From: Lepiota brunneoincarnata
Lineage: Eukaryota; Basidiomycota; Agaricomycetes; Agaricales; Agaricaceae
Assembly: GCA_023014365.1 (NCBI GenBank)
Contig: JAEBUN010000026.1
Location: 434,001 to 498,000 of the forward strand
Direction: 5' to 3'
Length of the DNA: 64,000 nt
A program made the translations under genes and the position numbers. This document shows positions 1 through 11,362 of this stretch, one piece after another (the first letter of the stretch is position 1; each line of letters opens with the position of its first letter). The notes beneath the pieces were generated by a model that was not told the origin of the DNA, did not search any database, and saw nothing but the letters and a program-made list of their open reading frames with translations.

Positions 1-985
1 CCCCTTCAACCAGTCCTTTGGGTATATCCAGAGGTGTCCAATGGAATTGGGGTCAGGGGATTGTGCAGGCTATAGTAGAATTTGCATATTCTTATCTTCA
101 AACCACTCTATTGCCCTTTTAGACTTGTATTTTGGGTCATTGTCCTACTGGAATACCTACTCTTCCTCCTCTATCTCCAAAGTTTCAAAGCTGTTCACCA
201 TCCTATGCTCCAAAATCTCAGTACTGCTCTATATCTATAATTCCCTCAACCTGCACTAGCATTCCTACTCCTTTCCATCTCATAGCCAGCCATACCACAA
301 TATTACTACCACCTCCATGCTTAATAGTAGGAATAATAGTCTTGTCTGAGAGTCCTTCCCCCCTTATACATCTTTTTATATGATCCAAGCTTGTTGATTT
401 TTGTTTCATCTGTGCATAGTATCATTTTCCAACTTCTACTGTCCAATCTGTGATGCTTGTAGGCAATTTGAAGTGAGCAATTCAGTGTTGCTTCTTAGGA
501 GGAGACCATTAGTCTTAACAATAAACCAGAAATTGTTCTTCATGAGCATATTTCAGATTGTTTGAAGTGTGACAGGAGTAGGAAAGATAGGCTTGGTGGA
601 TTGGGTAGCTTGAACAGCATTGTCCAGCTTCCCAGGGGTGATTTAGTCAATTATTGATTATTTATTCTGAGAAGATAGCATGGAGGATTGTCCTCTTTTA
701 TTGTTTTCCTCATCTTGATCAACTTCGTTCATGATGTGCTCAATAGTACTCTTGCTTAGACCAGTTTGGACTGAGTTTTTTGCAGGGAATAGCCATTCTG
801 AAGAAGAAAAATGACCTGAGAGCACTGGGTAAAAGATATAGTTTTTATGATGTAATGGTAAGATAAAAATATGGTTGAAGTGATTTCAATATGATCATGT
901 GATATAGAAGAGGTCACATGACAATTTTTGTTATCCTCACACTTGATTTGGTATTGATTTGGCCTGTCCAACACCAGATTTTAGG
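1..985 (-). pseudogene. Decayed Tc1/mariner transposase, C-terminal end cut by window edge
   Basis: On the minus strand several pieces of a Tc1-family DDE transposase can be read: DNDPKYKSKRAIEWF and PAQSPDPNSIGHLW near 1-150 (the second D and third acidic region), KHGGGSNIVVW near 310-330 (just after the first D), a W..NKNQQAW-like piece near 385-440, and an N-terminal helix-turn-helix-like stretch FLLQNGYSLQKTQSKL near 760-815. The pieces are in the order expected for the family but are separated by stop codons and frame changes, so the copy is dead. The family acts in the nucleus as a cut-and-paste transposase that inserts at TA. The left end of the element lies outside the window. Confidence 0.75.
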
Positions 986-992
986 AAAATGA

Positions 993-1207
993 CAGAGGGT
1001 CAAAAAACTGTCCCAATGAGTTAATATTTTAAATGATTAATTGATCCATTACTTTTCAGACAAATCACATGGTTTAAACGGATTCAGGATGCCAATATGC
1101 TATATTATCATCGACTATTTTCCCAAGTATTTATGTAATCACCTCGGTCCACTATTAGCTGATCTTTCCAAATGGTGAAAACATTGGGACAGTTTTTTGA
1201 CCCACTG
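993..1207. repeat. Inverted repeat at the Tc1/mariner right end
   Basis: A 26-base sequence at 993-1018 is repeated as its reverse complement at 1182-1207, with one clear mismatch. The outer copy is followed by TA (1208-1209), the target of Tc1/mariner elements, so 1207 is a good element end. The two copies face each other over 215 bp. Either the element carries a second subterminal copy of its terminal repeat, or a 215-bp MITE with related ends sits next to the transposase remnant. The base pair before 993 is GA rather than TA, which weakens the MITE reading. Confidence 0.6.
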
Positions 1208-1209
1208 TA

Positions 1210-1581
1210 CTGATCACTGGCACCCTGACCACCTCACAGAGACCATGCTGTAGGTAGATTATATATGTGTGTAATTCACTAGTAGTTACCTTGTCCATTT
1301 ACCCTCCCCTTCCTATCAGCCTCTTGTTACCCTGTTGTTGTAACTCATGAATGCATGCCCTCATTGTTGTGCACCTTCTTGAGCTGATTTCAACAAGATA
1401 TACAGGAAACTGTAAGATATAGAACATATATATTCAGCCTCAATGCAAGAGCTAAAAGGAGTACCTGTAGAGATATAGGGTGTATATACTATGTAGTGTG
1501 GTTGGTACAGTAGTTGGGAGGGGGATATATGGGGCTTACTTCAGCCTTGACACATGAGCTGAAATATAGCTACATGGATGG
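1210..1581. other. No gene seen
   Basis: I see no coding reading frame with recognisable motifs and no clear repeat end in this stretch between the Tc1/mariner end and the divergent LTR-B. Confidence 0.4.
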
Positions 1582-1889
1582 TGTTATCTGGGTAAGGGAT
1601 CATCACTTAGTAGTGGCAATACAACTTACTCTCTCTGGACATCTATACAGACTTATATCCAGACTTACAGTATTCAGTTGTCAACTTGTGAATGCAAATA
1701 CAAGAAAGAGTGGTGAGATAAGAGTTTGTATATAGAATGAACTACACTGTACTACTGTATACAGGTAGTTCTACAGGGATTATATAAGAGTATACAGTGG
1801 CTGTGCTACTGCTGTATTGGTTGGGGATTGGGGATTTAACTATTGGGGAAGTGATCTATTTATGGTTCTTCTGGAACATTCTGATATTA
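1582..1889 (-). repeat. Divergent LTR-B copy, minus orientation
   Basis: It begins TGTTATCTGGG and shares blocks with better LTR-B copies at 12323-12720 and 60696-62407, including the segment ACATCTATACAGACTT. Its end runs into a flank (TTAAGTCC...) equivalent to the TTAGGTCC flank beside the other two minus-strand copies. That shared flank is internal sequence upstream of a 3' LTR, so this is the 3' LTR of a minus-strand element. Confidence 0.5.
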
Positions 1890-1922
1890 TTAAGTCCTTC
1901 CTAGGAGTTGGCTATATACAAC

Positions 1923-2159
1923 TCAACATTCTCTAAAGATATTGTGGTCAGTATTGTCATCATAGCAGTAGTCTGGGGATTTATCATTATAGTAATTAGA
2001 TTGGTGGGAGTTTTTGTCTTCTTCTGGTAAGGGTGCAAGATAGTTAAGGTCATTGTTATAGATAATGTCAGTGGGGTAATTGTGATCATCAGGTGATGGG
2101 GATAAGGGTTGTTGAATTGGGGAGTAGGGTGGTTGGTCTAGGGTAGAGGAATGAATGGA
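1923..2159 (-). pseudogene. C-terminal fragment of LTR-B gag-like protein
   Basis: The minus strand encodes a proline- and aspartate-rich tail with DQPPYSPIQQPLSPSPDDHN followed by repeated Y, N and D residues. A similar PPYSP stretch occurs at 12721-12830, and a YPEEDDYNDGYNN tail ends the gag-like gene at 22470-23655. It sits just upstream, in minus sense, of an LTR-B copy, as in the other copies. The Copia element cuts it at 2160. Assignment rests on weak composition-level similarity and position. Confidence 0.35.
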
Positions 2160-2425
2160 TGTTGAGGATGGACGTTGGGACACCTTGTCCATGATGTTTC
2201 GCTCGTCATACAAGGAGTATGCGAGGAGCCCCTGAGTACAGTGGCTCCTCAGTTAAGGAGTAATAAGTTTCACCATTTTCTATATGTTTTCACTTTCTCC
2301 TAATCGTGTATTATAAATATGTTGCGTATGCTCGCCTGGAGTCTAGGTTTCATCCCTCAGACTCCAGACTCCAGTAATAAATCTCTGCTTGATTATCTAT
2401 ACTCTGTGCAAATGTCTCATTGACA
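2160..2425 (+). repeat. Copia 5' LTR
   Basis: It starts TGTTGAGGATGGACGTTGGG and ends TTGACA directly before the primer site. It matches the 3' copy starting at 11845 (TGTCGAGGATTGACGTTGGG). Relative to the 3' copy it has about 43 extra bases around 2218-2260 bounded by a repeated AAGGAGTA, which looks like a local duplication with intervening sequence. Confidence 0.85.
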
Positions 2426-2440
2426 GGTTATGGGCCCTGG
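2426..2440 (+). promoter_or_regulatory. Primer binding site, half initiator-Met tRNA type
   Basis: GGTTATGGGCCCTGG abuts the LTR end with no gap. This is complementary to the anticodon stem-loop of initiator Met tRNA, as in Drosophila copia, where a cleaved half-tRNA primes minus-strand synthesis, rather than to a tRNA 3' end. The gag ATG at 2430 lies within the site. Confidence 0.75.
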
Positions 2441-3158
2441 CAGCAAAACTACTTCTGAAACCCTACAGTTTCCAAAGTTGAACGGCACAAATTATTACAC
2501 ATGGGCCAGCAGCATGAAGGCTGCCCTTCAAGCAAAGTATTTATGGGAAATCGTTTCCGGTCGTGAACATTGTCCCACCAAACCTCCCTCTCATTACCGT
2601 CCTTCTCAAAGCACCCAAGGATCTCAGACCAATCCCTCATCATCTGCAAAAGACAAAGCCAAGGACCCAGGAGGCGTTGATGTTCCTATCGATATTGAGT
2701 TGTGGGACTACAAGAACTGGGAAGCTACTACAGAGAAGTACCTTTGTTGGCTTCAGGCAGATGATGCTGCCCAAGGTCTCATTCTAGGGGCCATTGACTT
2801 CGCTCAACAGGAGCATATTGCCTCATTCAAGATATTGGAGGATATGTGGGACCACCTCCGTACAATCTACATCACACAACATCAAGGAATCAATGTCCAT
2901 TATCATTTTCAAGATTTATACTCAAAGAGATGGGATGGTACTACACCTATGTCCGACCATATTGGATTCTTCTTGAGTATCCATCGTTGTATCTTGGATG
3001 CTGGTCAAACTCTTGATGATTTTCATATTATTCATGCCCTCCTTTCATCCTTGCCACACTTGCATATCTGGGATATTATCAAACAAAACCTCCTTGACAA
3101 AGGAAATAATCTTACCCTTGAGATGGTCACTGCCGAATTGATCGCTGTACATGATTGA
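2430..3158 (+). pseudogene. gag: Copia gag, N-terminal part
   Basis: A 242-residue open frame starts with LQFPKLNGTNYYTWASSMKA, the typical start of Copia gag proteins of the UBN2/DUF4219 type, and continues through the helical capsid-like region. It stops at 3156-3158, but the same protein goes on beyond: a lysine-rich stretch and a CCHC zinc knuckle (CGEKGHWSPSC, about 3340-3380) follow after frame changes. Gag forms the particle that packages the RNA. The start is the ATG inside the primer site, with no better ATG upstream. Confidence 0.75.
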
Positions 3159-3738
3159 GTTGCTCATGATGAGCAAATGGACCAATCTGAGAAGAAATTT
3201 CGTGTGAAGCAGTTAGCACTTGCTTCGAGGATGAATGATGCATCAGGGTGGAAGTTATAGTGGTGGAGAAGGAAAGAAAAGAAAGGGTAAATGGAAGGGT
3301 AAAGGTAAACGAGAACCCAAACCTGATGATATGTGCCACAAGCTGTGGTGAAAAGGGCCATTGGAGTCCTTCTTGTACCAAGCCGAAAGAAGCTGAAAAA
3401 TGAATCAAAGAATATCAGTAACGCAAACTTTGCTATTGATGAATTAAAGCCTACTGAAAGTCATGAAATCGGACAAGTTTTTGCAACCTTCCATGCTTCC
3501 TGATATGCCTCTTGGCCTCTTGCTTGATAGCTGCAGCAACCTGTCATATGGTTGCTGACCATGCATTATTCTCCGATTACCAGAAGATTCATGCACAACA
3601 TATATCTGTTGGTGGTCAACATCAAGTACCTGTTGAAGGTCATGGATCAATCACTATACTGAATGATGCACAATCCGAGAAAATATTCTGACTTAACTCT
3701 TCGAAGGTGTCCTCCATATCCCATGTCTAGGTGTAAAT

Positions 3739-4307
3739 TTGATCAGCCTAGGAACTCTTCAACATGGTGGTGTGCAAATTAGAGGACTCAATGATGGACT
3801 TGCTCTCGTTCACAATAGATTGGAGTTCATGCAAGCAAAATTAATCAGGACATCAGGCACAATGTATCGGATACTATGCTCCAAAACAATTGGCCATACT
3901 GCATATATAGCTCAAGAGTTGACCATGCATCTTTGGCACTGTCAAATGGGCCACCTTGGACCTAGGAAAATCAAGGATATGGCTGATCATGGACTTGTGA
4001 AAGGACTCACAATTCAATCCCCTGGCGAATTTGACTGCTTATGTAGCAGTTGTGCTCATGGAAAATCAAGTCAAGCTCCTCTTCCTGACACAAGCAAAAC
4101 TCAATATACAAAGATGGAATTACTTTTTATGGATCTCACCAGTCCTATGCCTGTCCCCACTTGGGATGGTTGCTTATATGCCCTTGTTGTTTTTGAGGCA
4201 AGCTGTCGCTATCCAGTTGGAAGACTGCTGAAAAGCAAAGAGGATGTGGGTATAGCTGTGCAGGATATTGTTTCAATGCTTGAACGACAATCAGGGCTCC
4301 AGGCACG
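3739..4307 (+). pseudogene. Copia pre-integrase zinc domain and start of integrase core
   Basis: The open frame contains the zinc-binding H..H..C..C module (LWHCQMGHLGPRKIKDMADH, then CLCSSCAHGKSSQ) and the start of the RNase H-fold integrase core (YTKMELLFMDLTSPMPV, with the first catalytic D). The frame then runs into the inserted Gypsy-type solo LTR, and the residues after LERQSGLQARR belong to that LTR. Integrase joins the cDNA to chromosomal DNA. Confidence 0.8.
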
Positions 4308-4311
4308 ACGT

Positions 4312-6177
4312 TGTTGTGCCTGCAAAATCATTTCATTTGTGAAATCACTAGCTAATAAAGTAACTAACTCTCCATTACTGAATAATATCAGTATATGGCC
4401 ATGGTCAGACACTGGGTGCGAGAGATTTAGAATACTATCTAAAATATGTGAAGGCGGACATCTCAGAAACAGAACCAGAACACCCAGACAAGTAAAGGTG
4501 ATGTTAACTAACTTATTGGTGATAAGGCTATGGAAGAATGACTCTGGTATGAATGTACCCAAGCATTGTATCCGATACCATGTTAACTAAGATATTAGTT
4601 AAGATACTCATGACTGCACAAAAGACCCATTTCTTTGCCTCTGCCCTAGAAAGTGGACAAGTTGCAACACCTATGTCATCCAGATGGTACCTAGTCATAA
4701 TAACAGGTCTGGGAGTGAATCTTGACAAAAGAATGTGGGGATTAGCTAATGCCCTGACAAGAATGTCCCCTTGGAATGGTTCTGATGATATTGAAACCTA
4801 AGGGATTGAATGGGGGTATCCCAGAGGGTACTCAGGGAAGGATGCCCCCTCATAGAAACAAAAAGAGATCAGAAATGATGAACTAGAAAATGAAGATTGA
4901 TAAGAATAGAATAAGCTAATTAATTCTAGTGTTAGTCTACTACCTGAAGACTATGGAAGTGGACTTTAGAACATTAGGGTTGAAAAGCTCAGGTGTGGAG
5001 AGTCAAAGAATAAAATAAAAACCAATAGATAAATGTTAGCAAGGAAACTTGCTAACCCAGCTGGCTGTGATATAAATAGCCAGGCACCTAGGGAGCAAGC
5101 CCCTGAGAGCAAATTGATGTCGCTGATATCAGGAACTCCTAGAATGATGCTCCCAAATGATGAGGAGACAATAAAATGATGAAGCTGAAGGCTTGTTTCA
5201 GGTATACCCATAAGTTAATTGTATATTGTTATAAAAACTTGTCTGTAAATTACATGGGAGGCAAGAAACCGCTTGCCTATTTCCCCCCCCGATTGTATGG
5301 TCGATTAGGATAGGAATATAAAGCAATTTTACATGATTTTCTTCGGTCATAAGACCACCAGAGACTTAAAGAGTTATACTCTTTAAAACCAGACCCTTTG
5401 AAACAATTGAGATATTGACAGACCCTTCTGCTTGACTTGAGAACTGAATACAAGTTGCTACGCCTCTTCTGTTCTTAAGTAGAAAGTTCACTAACTTCTG
5501 TTTCTTTGGGTTCCTCTTAGAGGCCTTGCCTCAGAAGTATACCATTGAATTGTAGAGCTGTTTAATTGAGAAGCAAACATAGTATGCTAGGGCCCATTGA
5601 AAACACTGTCCACTAGGTCTATCTAGTTTAAAGATACTTACTGCAGGAGCTCGCTAGAAGCCTGTCTCACTGAGTAGTATAAAAGTTTTATTGCCTTGTT
5701 CAGAAGCTGTAGTGCGCTAGGGCCCATTAGATAATGCCGTCTGCTAGGCCTACTAGCTTAAAGACACTTACTGCAGGAGCTTGTAAAAAGCCTGTCTCGC
5801 TGGGTAGTGTAAATTTACAGTATTGTCAAGAGACAAGGATGTAGTATGCTAGGGCCCGTTAGAACACATTGTCTGCTAGGTCTATGGAGGTTCACTGATT
5901 GCAAAAGCTTGCGTTTTGCCTGACTTATCAAATTGTGAAGATATTAGTTAACATATTATATAGTAATGACCATCAAAGTTCCCATTGTATTCAGATAGAA
6001 CAACTGTCTGTCTAGTTGGAGACTAAGAGAATAACTTACCAAGACCCTAAAAACACTAGAATTGAATATATTTCTGGAGATCTGTGACAACCTCTCCCCC
6101 ACAAACTTATAAAGTCGGAATTAGTGAACCTGTTAACGAAACTTCATTTTCGATCTCATAAAGTAATCCACATTTCA
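4312..6177 (+). repeat. Solo LTR of the Gypsy1 family inside Copia integrase
   Basis: It is homologous over its full length to the LTRs at 31163-33007 and 51840-53684 but 1866 bp long, mainly because it keeps about 22 bases (near 4396-4418) that those lack. It starts TGTTGTGCC and ends CATTTCA. Flanks are ACGT (4308-4311) and ATGT (6178-6181), a 4-bp target duplication with one C to T change. Most differences from the young LTRs are CG to TG or CA. Its presence as a lone LTR implies recombination removed the element body. Confidence 0.92.
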
Positions 6178-6181
6178 ATGT

Positions 6182-6869
6182 CTACAAACCGATAGCGGAA
6201 ACGAGTTTGTAAACTCTGAAATGAACGAGTTCTGTCAATGAAATGGTATCATTCATGAAACAACAACCCCATACACACCTCAGCAAAATGGGATTGCTGA
6301 ATGAGCAATTGCTGTCTTTTTTGAAATGGTGCGTTGTATGATCCATGCTGCCAATACTGATGTCAGGTATTGGGGGGAGGCATTCATGTATGCCATCTAC
6401 ATCCACTCCTTGACCTCCACATTGGCTTTAAAAGATAAAGTACCATATGAGGCATGGACTGGTCGCAAGCCAAACATATCACACCTTCGAATTTTCAGAT
6501 CTCTTGGGTGGGCTCATGTACCTGAAAGAAGTTTGGCATGGAAAACTCGAATCACGAGCTGTTCATGTTTGCCTACTTGGCTGGTGGACTGATGAAACCA
6601 AAGGCTATTGTCTTGAGGACCTCAAAAATGGCAAACTTATCACCTCGCGTGATGTTGACTTCAGCAAGGATGAAATGCCAAGCAAGTTGGCTTCAATTGA
6701 TGTTGGACTTACACAGTTGACAGCTGAAGAGGTCAATGAATTAGTGGATACAGCAGTAACTCAAGATGCTCGAGAACTTACTGCACCTCTGGACAGATCT
6801 GTTGTTGAGGAATCATCAACTCCTGAAAGTCCTTCTGTTCCTTTTACCATGCCACCTCAATCCCCTTGA
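6182..6869 (+). pseudogene. Copia integrase core, second half
   Basis: Resuming after the solo LTR, one frame reads TDSGNEFVNSEMNEFC and TPQQNGIAE, holding the second D and the catalytic E region, with in-frame stops. From 6326 it continues MVRCMIHAANTDVRYWGEAF and YEAWTGRKPNISHLRIF. A frameshift near 6500 moves the reading to the frame with CLLGWWTDETKGYCLEDLKN and ITSRDVDFSKDE, ending in a serine-proline-rich linker before the RT. Confidence 0.8.
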
Positions 6870-7266
6870 GAATCAGATGTCCCCCCTCCTCTGAAAAAGT
6901 CGAAGAAGTGGGAGAACCTTCCTAGAAGGGAATTACCCACTCATGAGCATCATCCCCCTCTGCAATATGGTCAAGATAAGGAATCTGCACTTAGTCAGTG
7001 GGCACATGGCTTTTAGTTGCCATAAATGTTGAACCAACTTGCGAGGAAGCCATGTTATCTCCTGATGCTGAAGGATGGAAGGCTGCTATACAGTCTGAAT
7101 ACACTCAATTAGAAAAAAGGAGGGTTTTTGAATCAGTAGATGTGTTGCTGGAAGGAAAGAAAGCCATGGGAAGTAAAATTGTCCTTCACCTGTAAACTTG
7201 ACAAGCATGGGAATCATGTCAAGTTCAAGGCCTGGATCATTGCCCAGGGATTCTCACAGATCACGG

Positions 7267-9814
7267 TGAAAAGGTGGAAACGTTTGTGGGTTTTTAATAT
7301 AGATAAATGGCTTGTTCTCACTAAGCTTAGTCGAAATTCAATAAGCTTAAGTTAATACAAGTAGTATGAGATAGATAATGAACAGTTTCGTCTTTTAGGG
7401 TGTTCTGGGGGTGCATTCTGACAGCAAAATTCAAGAGAATAGTGTTTTTAGAGGTTAACAAACAGCTGTTGAAGTTATCTTAGCCGTATGGTGATACGCC
7501 GATTTCACGCCTATACATGAATTCCGTACTCCGGAACAATTCTCTACATAGAATCATTGGCTATATCATTAAAGAACTCTATAGAGGATTGGTACTATAT
7601 CCCATAGTAGCCAGTTCAACCGAACTGAGGATATTCGAGCCTTGGAAGTGTTCAAACCAGCTCATTATCACTAAGCTTAGTGAACCAAGCTATCAGAATG
7701 CTCTCCGGAGGGATTCAGGACTCTACATAGCCTATCGAGTATACCCCGGTCACATCAAGGGACCTTACGAGCAGTTTTCTGATGAACCCGAATGCGTTTG
7801 AACATAAAAGAATGTACCTAGCGGCTGTCGCAGGCGTATTACGTCTATAGCGAGTTCAATAATGATGACCAGACCACGGGACAGAACGTCCAACGTTCGG
7901 GAGGCAATACCCGATGCCCAAAACCCTAGAAATATCGAAGACTCCTAATTAATGAGTGCTTTGGGGGTCCCGGCACTTCGGCATACTACTTAACTGAGAT
8001 TAATTACAACGGATCAAGGAATTGTCCATCCGCTATACATTCCGATCATAATTGATCTGGAAACTTAACGCGCTCGCGTGGACGCAGAATAATGCAGATG
8101 AGCATGGAACACGTCTGGCTGGATTGCCATTCGTTAATCAGAGAAAAACCCATAACCCAGGGTGAGGTAGAAATGCTGCCGAACCTTCCAAAATGTTCTA
8201 CAGTGCCTGTAACAATTAAGCTTATTGTTTTCTATTTCATATTTACTATCTCTCGTATGTATCCAAACAATATAAATATGGTCGCACTTGTTCATGGAGA
8301 AGCAAGAGGTCTCACCCCTGCTTCCACACACAAGTCTGCGAGCCGTGATCAAGAACAGTTTCAGAGGGCTATTTAGTGTGCGTTGTTAAGTGTGATTTCT
8401 TCGGTCGTCGACCAACCCAGAGACAGAGACAGAGACCAGAGTTCAGAGTTTAGAGTTCCAGAGTGCTAGAGACAGAGACAGAGACAGAGACCAGAGTTCA
8501 GAGACCAGAGACCAGAGACCAGAGACCCAGCGCTTTGAATTGACAGGGATTGTCCTTTCATTGTTGCACCGTACGGCTAAGATAACTTCAACGGCTGTTT
8601 GTTAACCTCTAAAAACACTACTCTCTTGAATTTCACTGTCAGAACGCACCCCCAGAACACCCTAAAAGACGAAACTGTTCATTATCTATCTCATTCCACT
8701 TGTATTAGCTTAAGCTTATTGAATTGCGGCTAAGCTTAGTGAAAACAAGCCCACTATCTATATTAAAACCTACGAAAGTTTCTACCTTTTCAACGGTGCA
8801 ACAGTGAAAGGACAATCCCTGTCAATTCAAAGCACGGGGTCTCTAGTCTCTGGTCTCTGGTCTCTGAACTCTGTTCTCTGTCTCTGTCTCTGGGTTGGTC
8901 GATGACCGAAGAAATCACACTTAACAATGCACACTAAATAGTCCTCTGAAACCATCCTTGATCAAGGCTCGCAGACTTGCATGTGGAAGTGGGGGTGAGA
9001 CCTCCTCTTCTCCACAAACAAGCGCAACCGTATTTATATTGTTTAGATACATGCGAGAGATAGTAAATATGAAATAGAAAACAATAAGCTTAATTGTTAC
9101 AGGTACTGCAGAATATTTTGGAAGGTTCGGCAGCATTTCTACCTTGCCCTAGGTTATGGGTTTTTCTCTGATTGACGAATGGCAATCCAGCCAGACATGT
9201 TCCATGCTCGTCTGCATTATTCTGCGTCCACGCAAGTGCGTTAAGCCTCTGGATCAATTATGATTGGAATGTATGGCATATGTACAATTCCTTGATCCAT
9301 TGTAATTAATCTCAATCAGGCAGTATGCCAAGGTGCCAGGACCCACAAAGCACTTGTTAATTATGAGTCTTTGATATGTCTAGGGTTTTGGGCATCGGGT
9401 GTCACCTCCCGAACGTTGGATGTTCCGTTCCATGGTCCGGTCATCATTATTGGGCTCACTATGGGCGTAACACCCCTGCAACAGCCACTATGTACATTCT
9501 TTAGGTTCCAACAAATCCGAGTTCATCAGAACTGCTCATAAGGTCCCTTGATGCAACCAGAGTATACTTGATAGGCTATGTAAAGTCCGGAATCCCTCTG
9601 GAGAGCGTTCTGATAGCTTGGTTCACTAAGCTTAGTGATAATGAGCTGGTTTGAACACTTCCAAGGCCCGAATATCCTCAGTTCGGTTGAACTGGCTACT
9701 ATGGGACATAGTACCAATCCTCTATAGGGTTCTTTAATGATATAGCCAATGATTCTATGTAGAGAATTGTTCCGGAGTACAGAATTCATGTATAGGCGTG
9801 AAATCGGCATATCA
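7267..9814 (-). repeat. Solo LTR-C (outer copy), minus orientation, containing an inner copy
   Basis: The insertion starts TGAAAAGG and ends GCATATCA and is flanked by ACGG on both sides (7263-7266, 9815-9818). Once the inner copy (7492-8792) and one ACGG are removed, the outer copy is 7267-7491 joined to 8797-9814, the reverse complement of the inner copy. No coding motif was seen. Oligopurine (GAGACC-type) low-complexity sequence, read here on the minus strand, lies near 8836-8892. Confidence 0.85.
7492..8792 (+). repeat. Solo LTR-C (inner copy), plus orientation
   Basis: A 1301-bp unit starts TGATACGCC and ends CTTTTCA, inserted in the outer copy at an internal CCGTACGG palindrome. Flanks are ATGG (7488-7491) and ACGG (8793-8796), a 4-bp duplication with one C to T change. 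It contains a GGTC-GTC-GACC hairpin at 8403-8413 followed by GAGACAGAGACC-type low-complexity repeats at about 8420-8530. Confidence 0.85.
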
Positions 9815-10021
9815 ACGGGAATTGATTTCACTGAAACATTCTCCTCTGTTGCAAAATTCACTACCCTTCGAGTGTTCTTGTCCCTTGCCACTTCACTCGA
9901 CTTTGATATCCATCAAATTGACATTGTAGGAGCCTATCTTGAAGGAAATCTCAATGAGGACATCTATATGAAAGTGCTGAAGGGAGTTGACGGTATTCAG
10001 GACAAAGGCCGGTATTGGAAG

Positions 10022-10682
10022 TGTTAGAGCTGGTGTGGGTCAGGACCAAAGTGGAGGGTCAGGGTGGTATCCTTGATATAAGGTAACCAGGGGACGGGAC
10101 GAAGTCAGTACATAGACTTTGGAATCGAGGCAGAGTATTTTGGGCAGGGGGTTGAACTTGCAGCCTCAGCTTATGTGCTGTGCCCTGCTACTGTCCTAGT
10201 CCATATTTCAGGAAGTTGGAGCCAAAGTGGAGCGAGGCAGAAGAGAGGAGAGGATATGGAACAGGGAGCTGGTCCGCTGCTCGATTTGATTATCAGACTG
10301 AAGAGTACAAGCCAAGTACCTATGGTATATATACTACTGGCCTTACAAACTATGACTTGTACTGACTACATGTGGAGCAAAGCGGAGACTGATATAGTTA
10401 CAAACAGATTACAAATGGATTACAAATGGAATGGAAACCGGTACAGGTATGGAGACCAATAACGTATCTTAACTACAGACGGGAAATGGAGACTGGAACT
10501 AGAGACACCGAGGGTCAGGTGACCACGGCACATGTGGAGGTGGTCGCGTGATTGGGGCAGTGGGTTGCGGTCGGAGCAAGTCAGGGCTGAGTCAGAGGGC
10601 AGAGGGTTGTTGTGTGGAGCACACGTGGAATCGAGAAGCCGAAGTTTAAGTGATTAGACTCTAAGTTGGCATGGATATGACA
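10022..10682 (+). repeat. Solo LTR-D in Copia RT
   Basis: A 661-bp unit starts TGTTAGAGCTGG and ends GGATATGACA, flanked by GGAAG at 10017-10021 and 10683-10687. Other copies are at 19566-20217 (minus), 61044-62358, 61119-61779 and 63941 onward. No internal coding region of this family is seen in the window. Confidence 0.9.
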
Positions 10683-11362
10683 GGAAGCTGAAGAAGGCTT
10701 TATATGGTTTAAAACAAGCTGGGCAACAATGGAAGAAACATTTGCATGAAACGCTATCCCAACTTGGCTTCATTCGTACAATTGCTGATGATTGTCTTTA
10801 CATCCTACGGAATGATGGAAGGATTGTTCTTATAGTGCTGGTATATGTGGATGACATGGCAGTAGTGGGTCCTAATTCTTGTAAGATTATTTCCTTCAAG
10901 GAAAATCTTGCTGATTGCTTTGACATCACGGACCTTGGTGAACTCTGGTACATTCTGGGCATTCAAATCACTTGAGACTGGTTGCATCGCTGTATTTATC
11001 TCAACCAGACTGCATACATCCGCCAAATTCTCAAACACTTTAATATGCACAACTCACATCCAGTCACTACTCCCCTCATTGTGAATTATGATCTGTCAAA
11101 CTCTGGTTGTCCACAATATGTCAACGAGGTTCAAGCTTATGAAGAATATGCTTGAGGAATTCATTATCTCTCACTTGTCGGCTCTCTTCTTTTTGCCATG
11201 CAAACACGACCTGATATTCAATTTTCGGTTGGACTTGTTGCTCAATTCACAAGCAACCCCAGAATTCCCCATCTGAGCGCCGCTAAGCGCATTCTTCAAT
11301 ATCTCAAGGGAATGGCTGACTACCAGCTTGTTTTAGGATGCTGAAATAATGGAGAAATTAAC

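Larger units (their letters stand above)
6998..10975 (+). pseudogene. Copia reverse transcriptase (RVT_2), split by two insertions
   Basis: Segments 6998-7262, 9819-10016 and 10688-10975 join in the right order: EPTCEEAMLSPDAEGWKAA, KLDKHGNHVKFKAWIIAQGF, then GIDFTETFSSVAKFTTLRV, DIHQIDIVGAYLEGNLNEDI, then KKALYGLKQAGQQWKKHLHE and IVLIVLVYVDDMAVVG (the YVDD active site). The joins fall exactly at target duplications ACGG (7263-7266 and 9815-9818) and GGAAG (10017-10021 and 10683-10687). A stop follows at about 10973. The RT copies the element RNA into DNA in the particle. Confidence 0.88.

Noticed and set aside
8410..8892. CRISPR-like or independent satellite arrays of GAGACC repeats
   Set aside because: They are short low-complexity runs inside the two LTR-C copies, without spacer structure.
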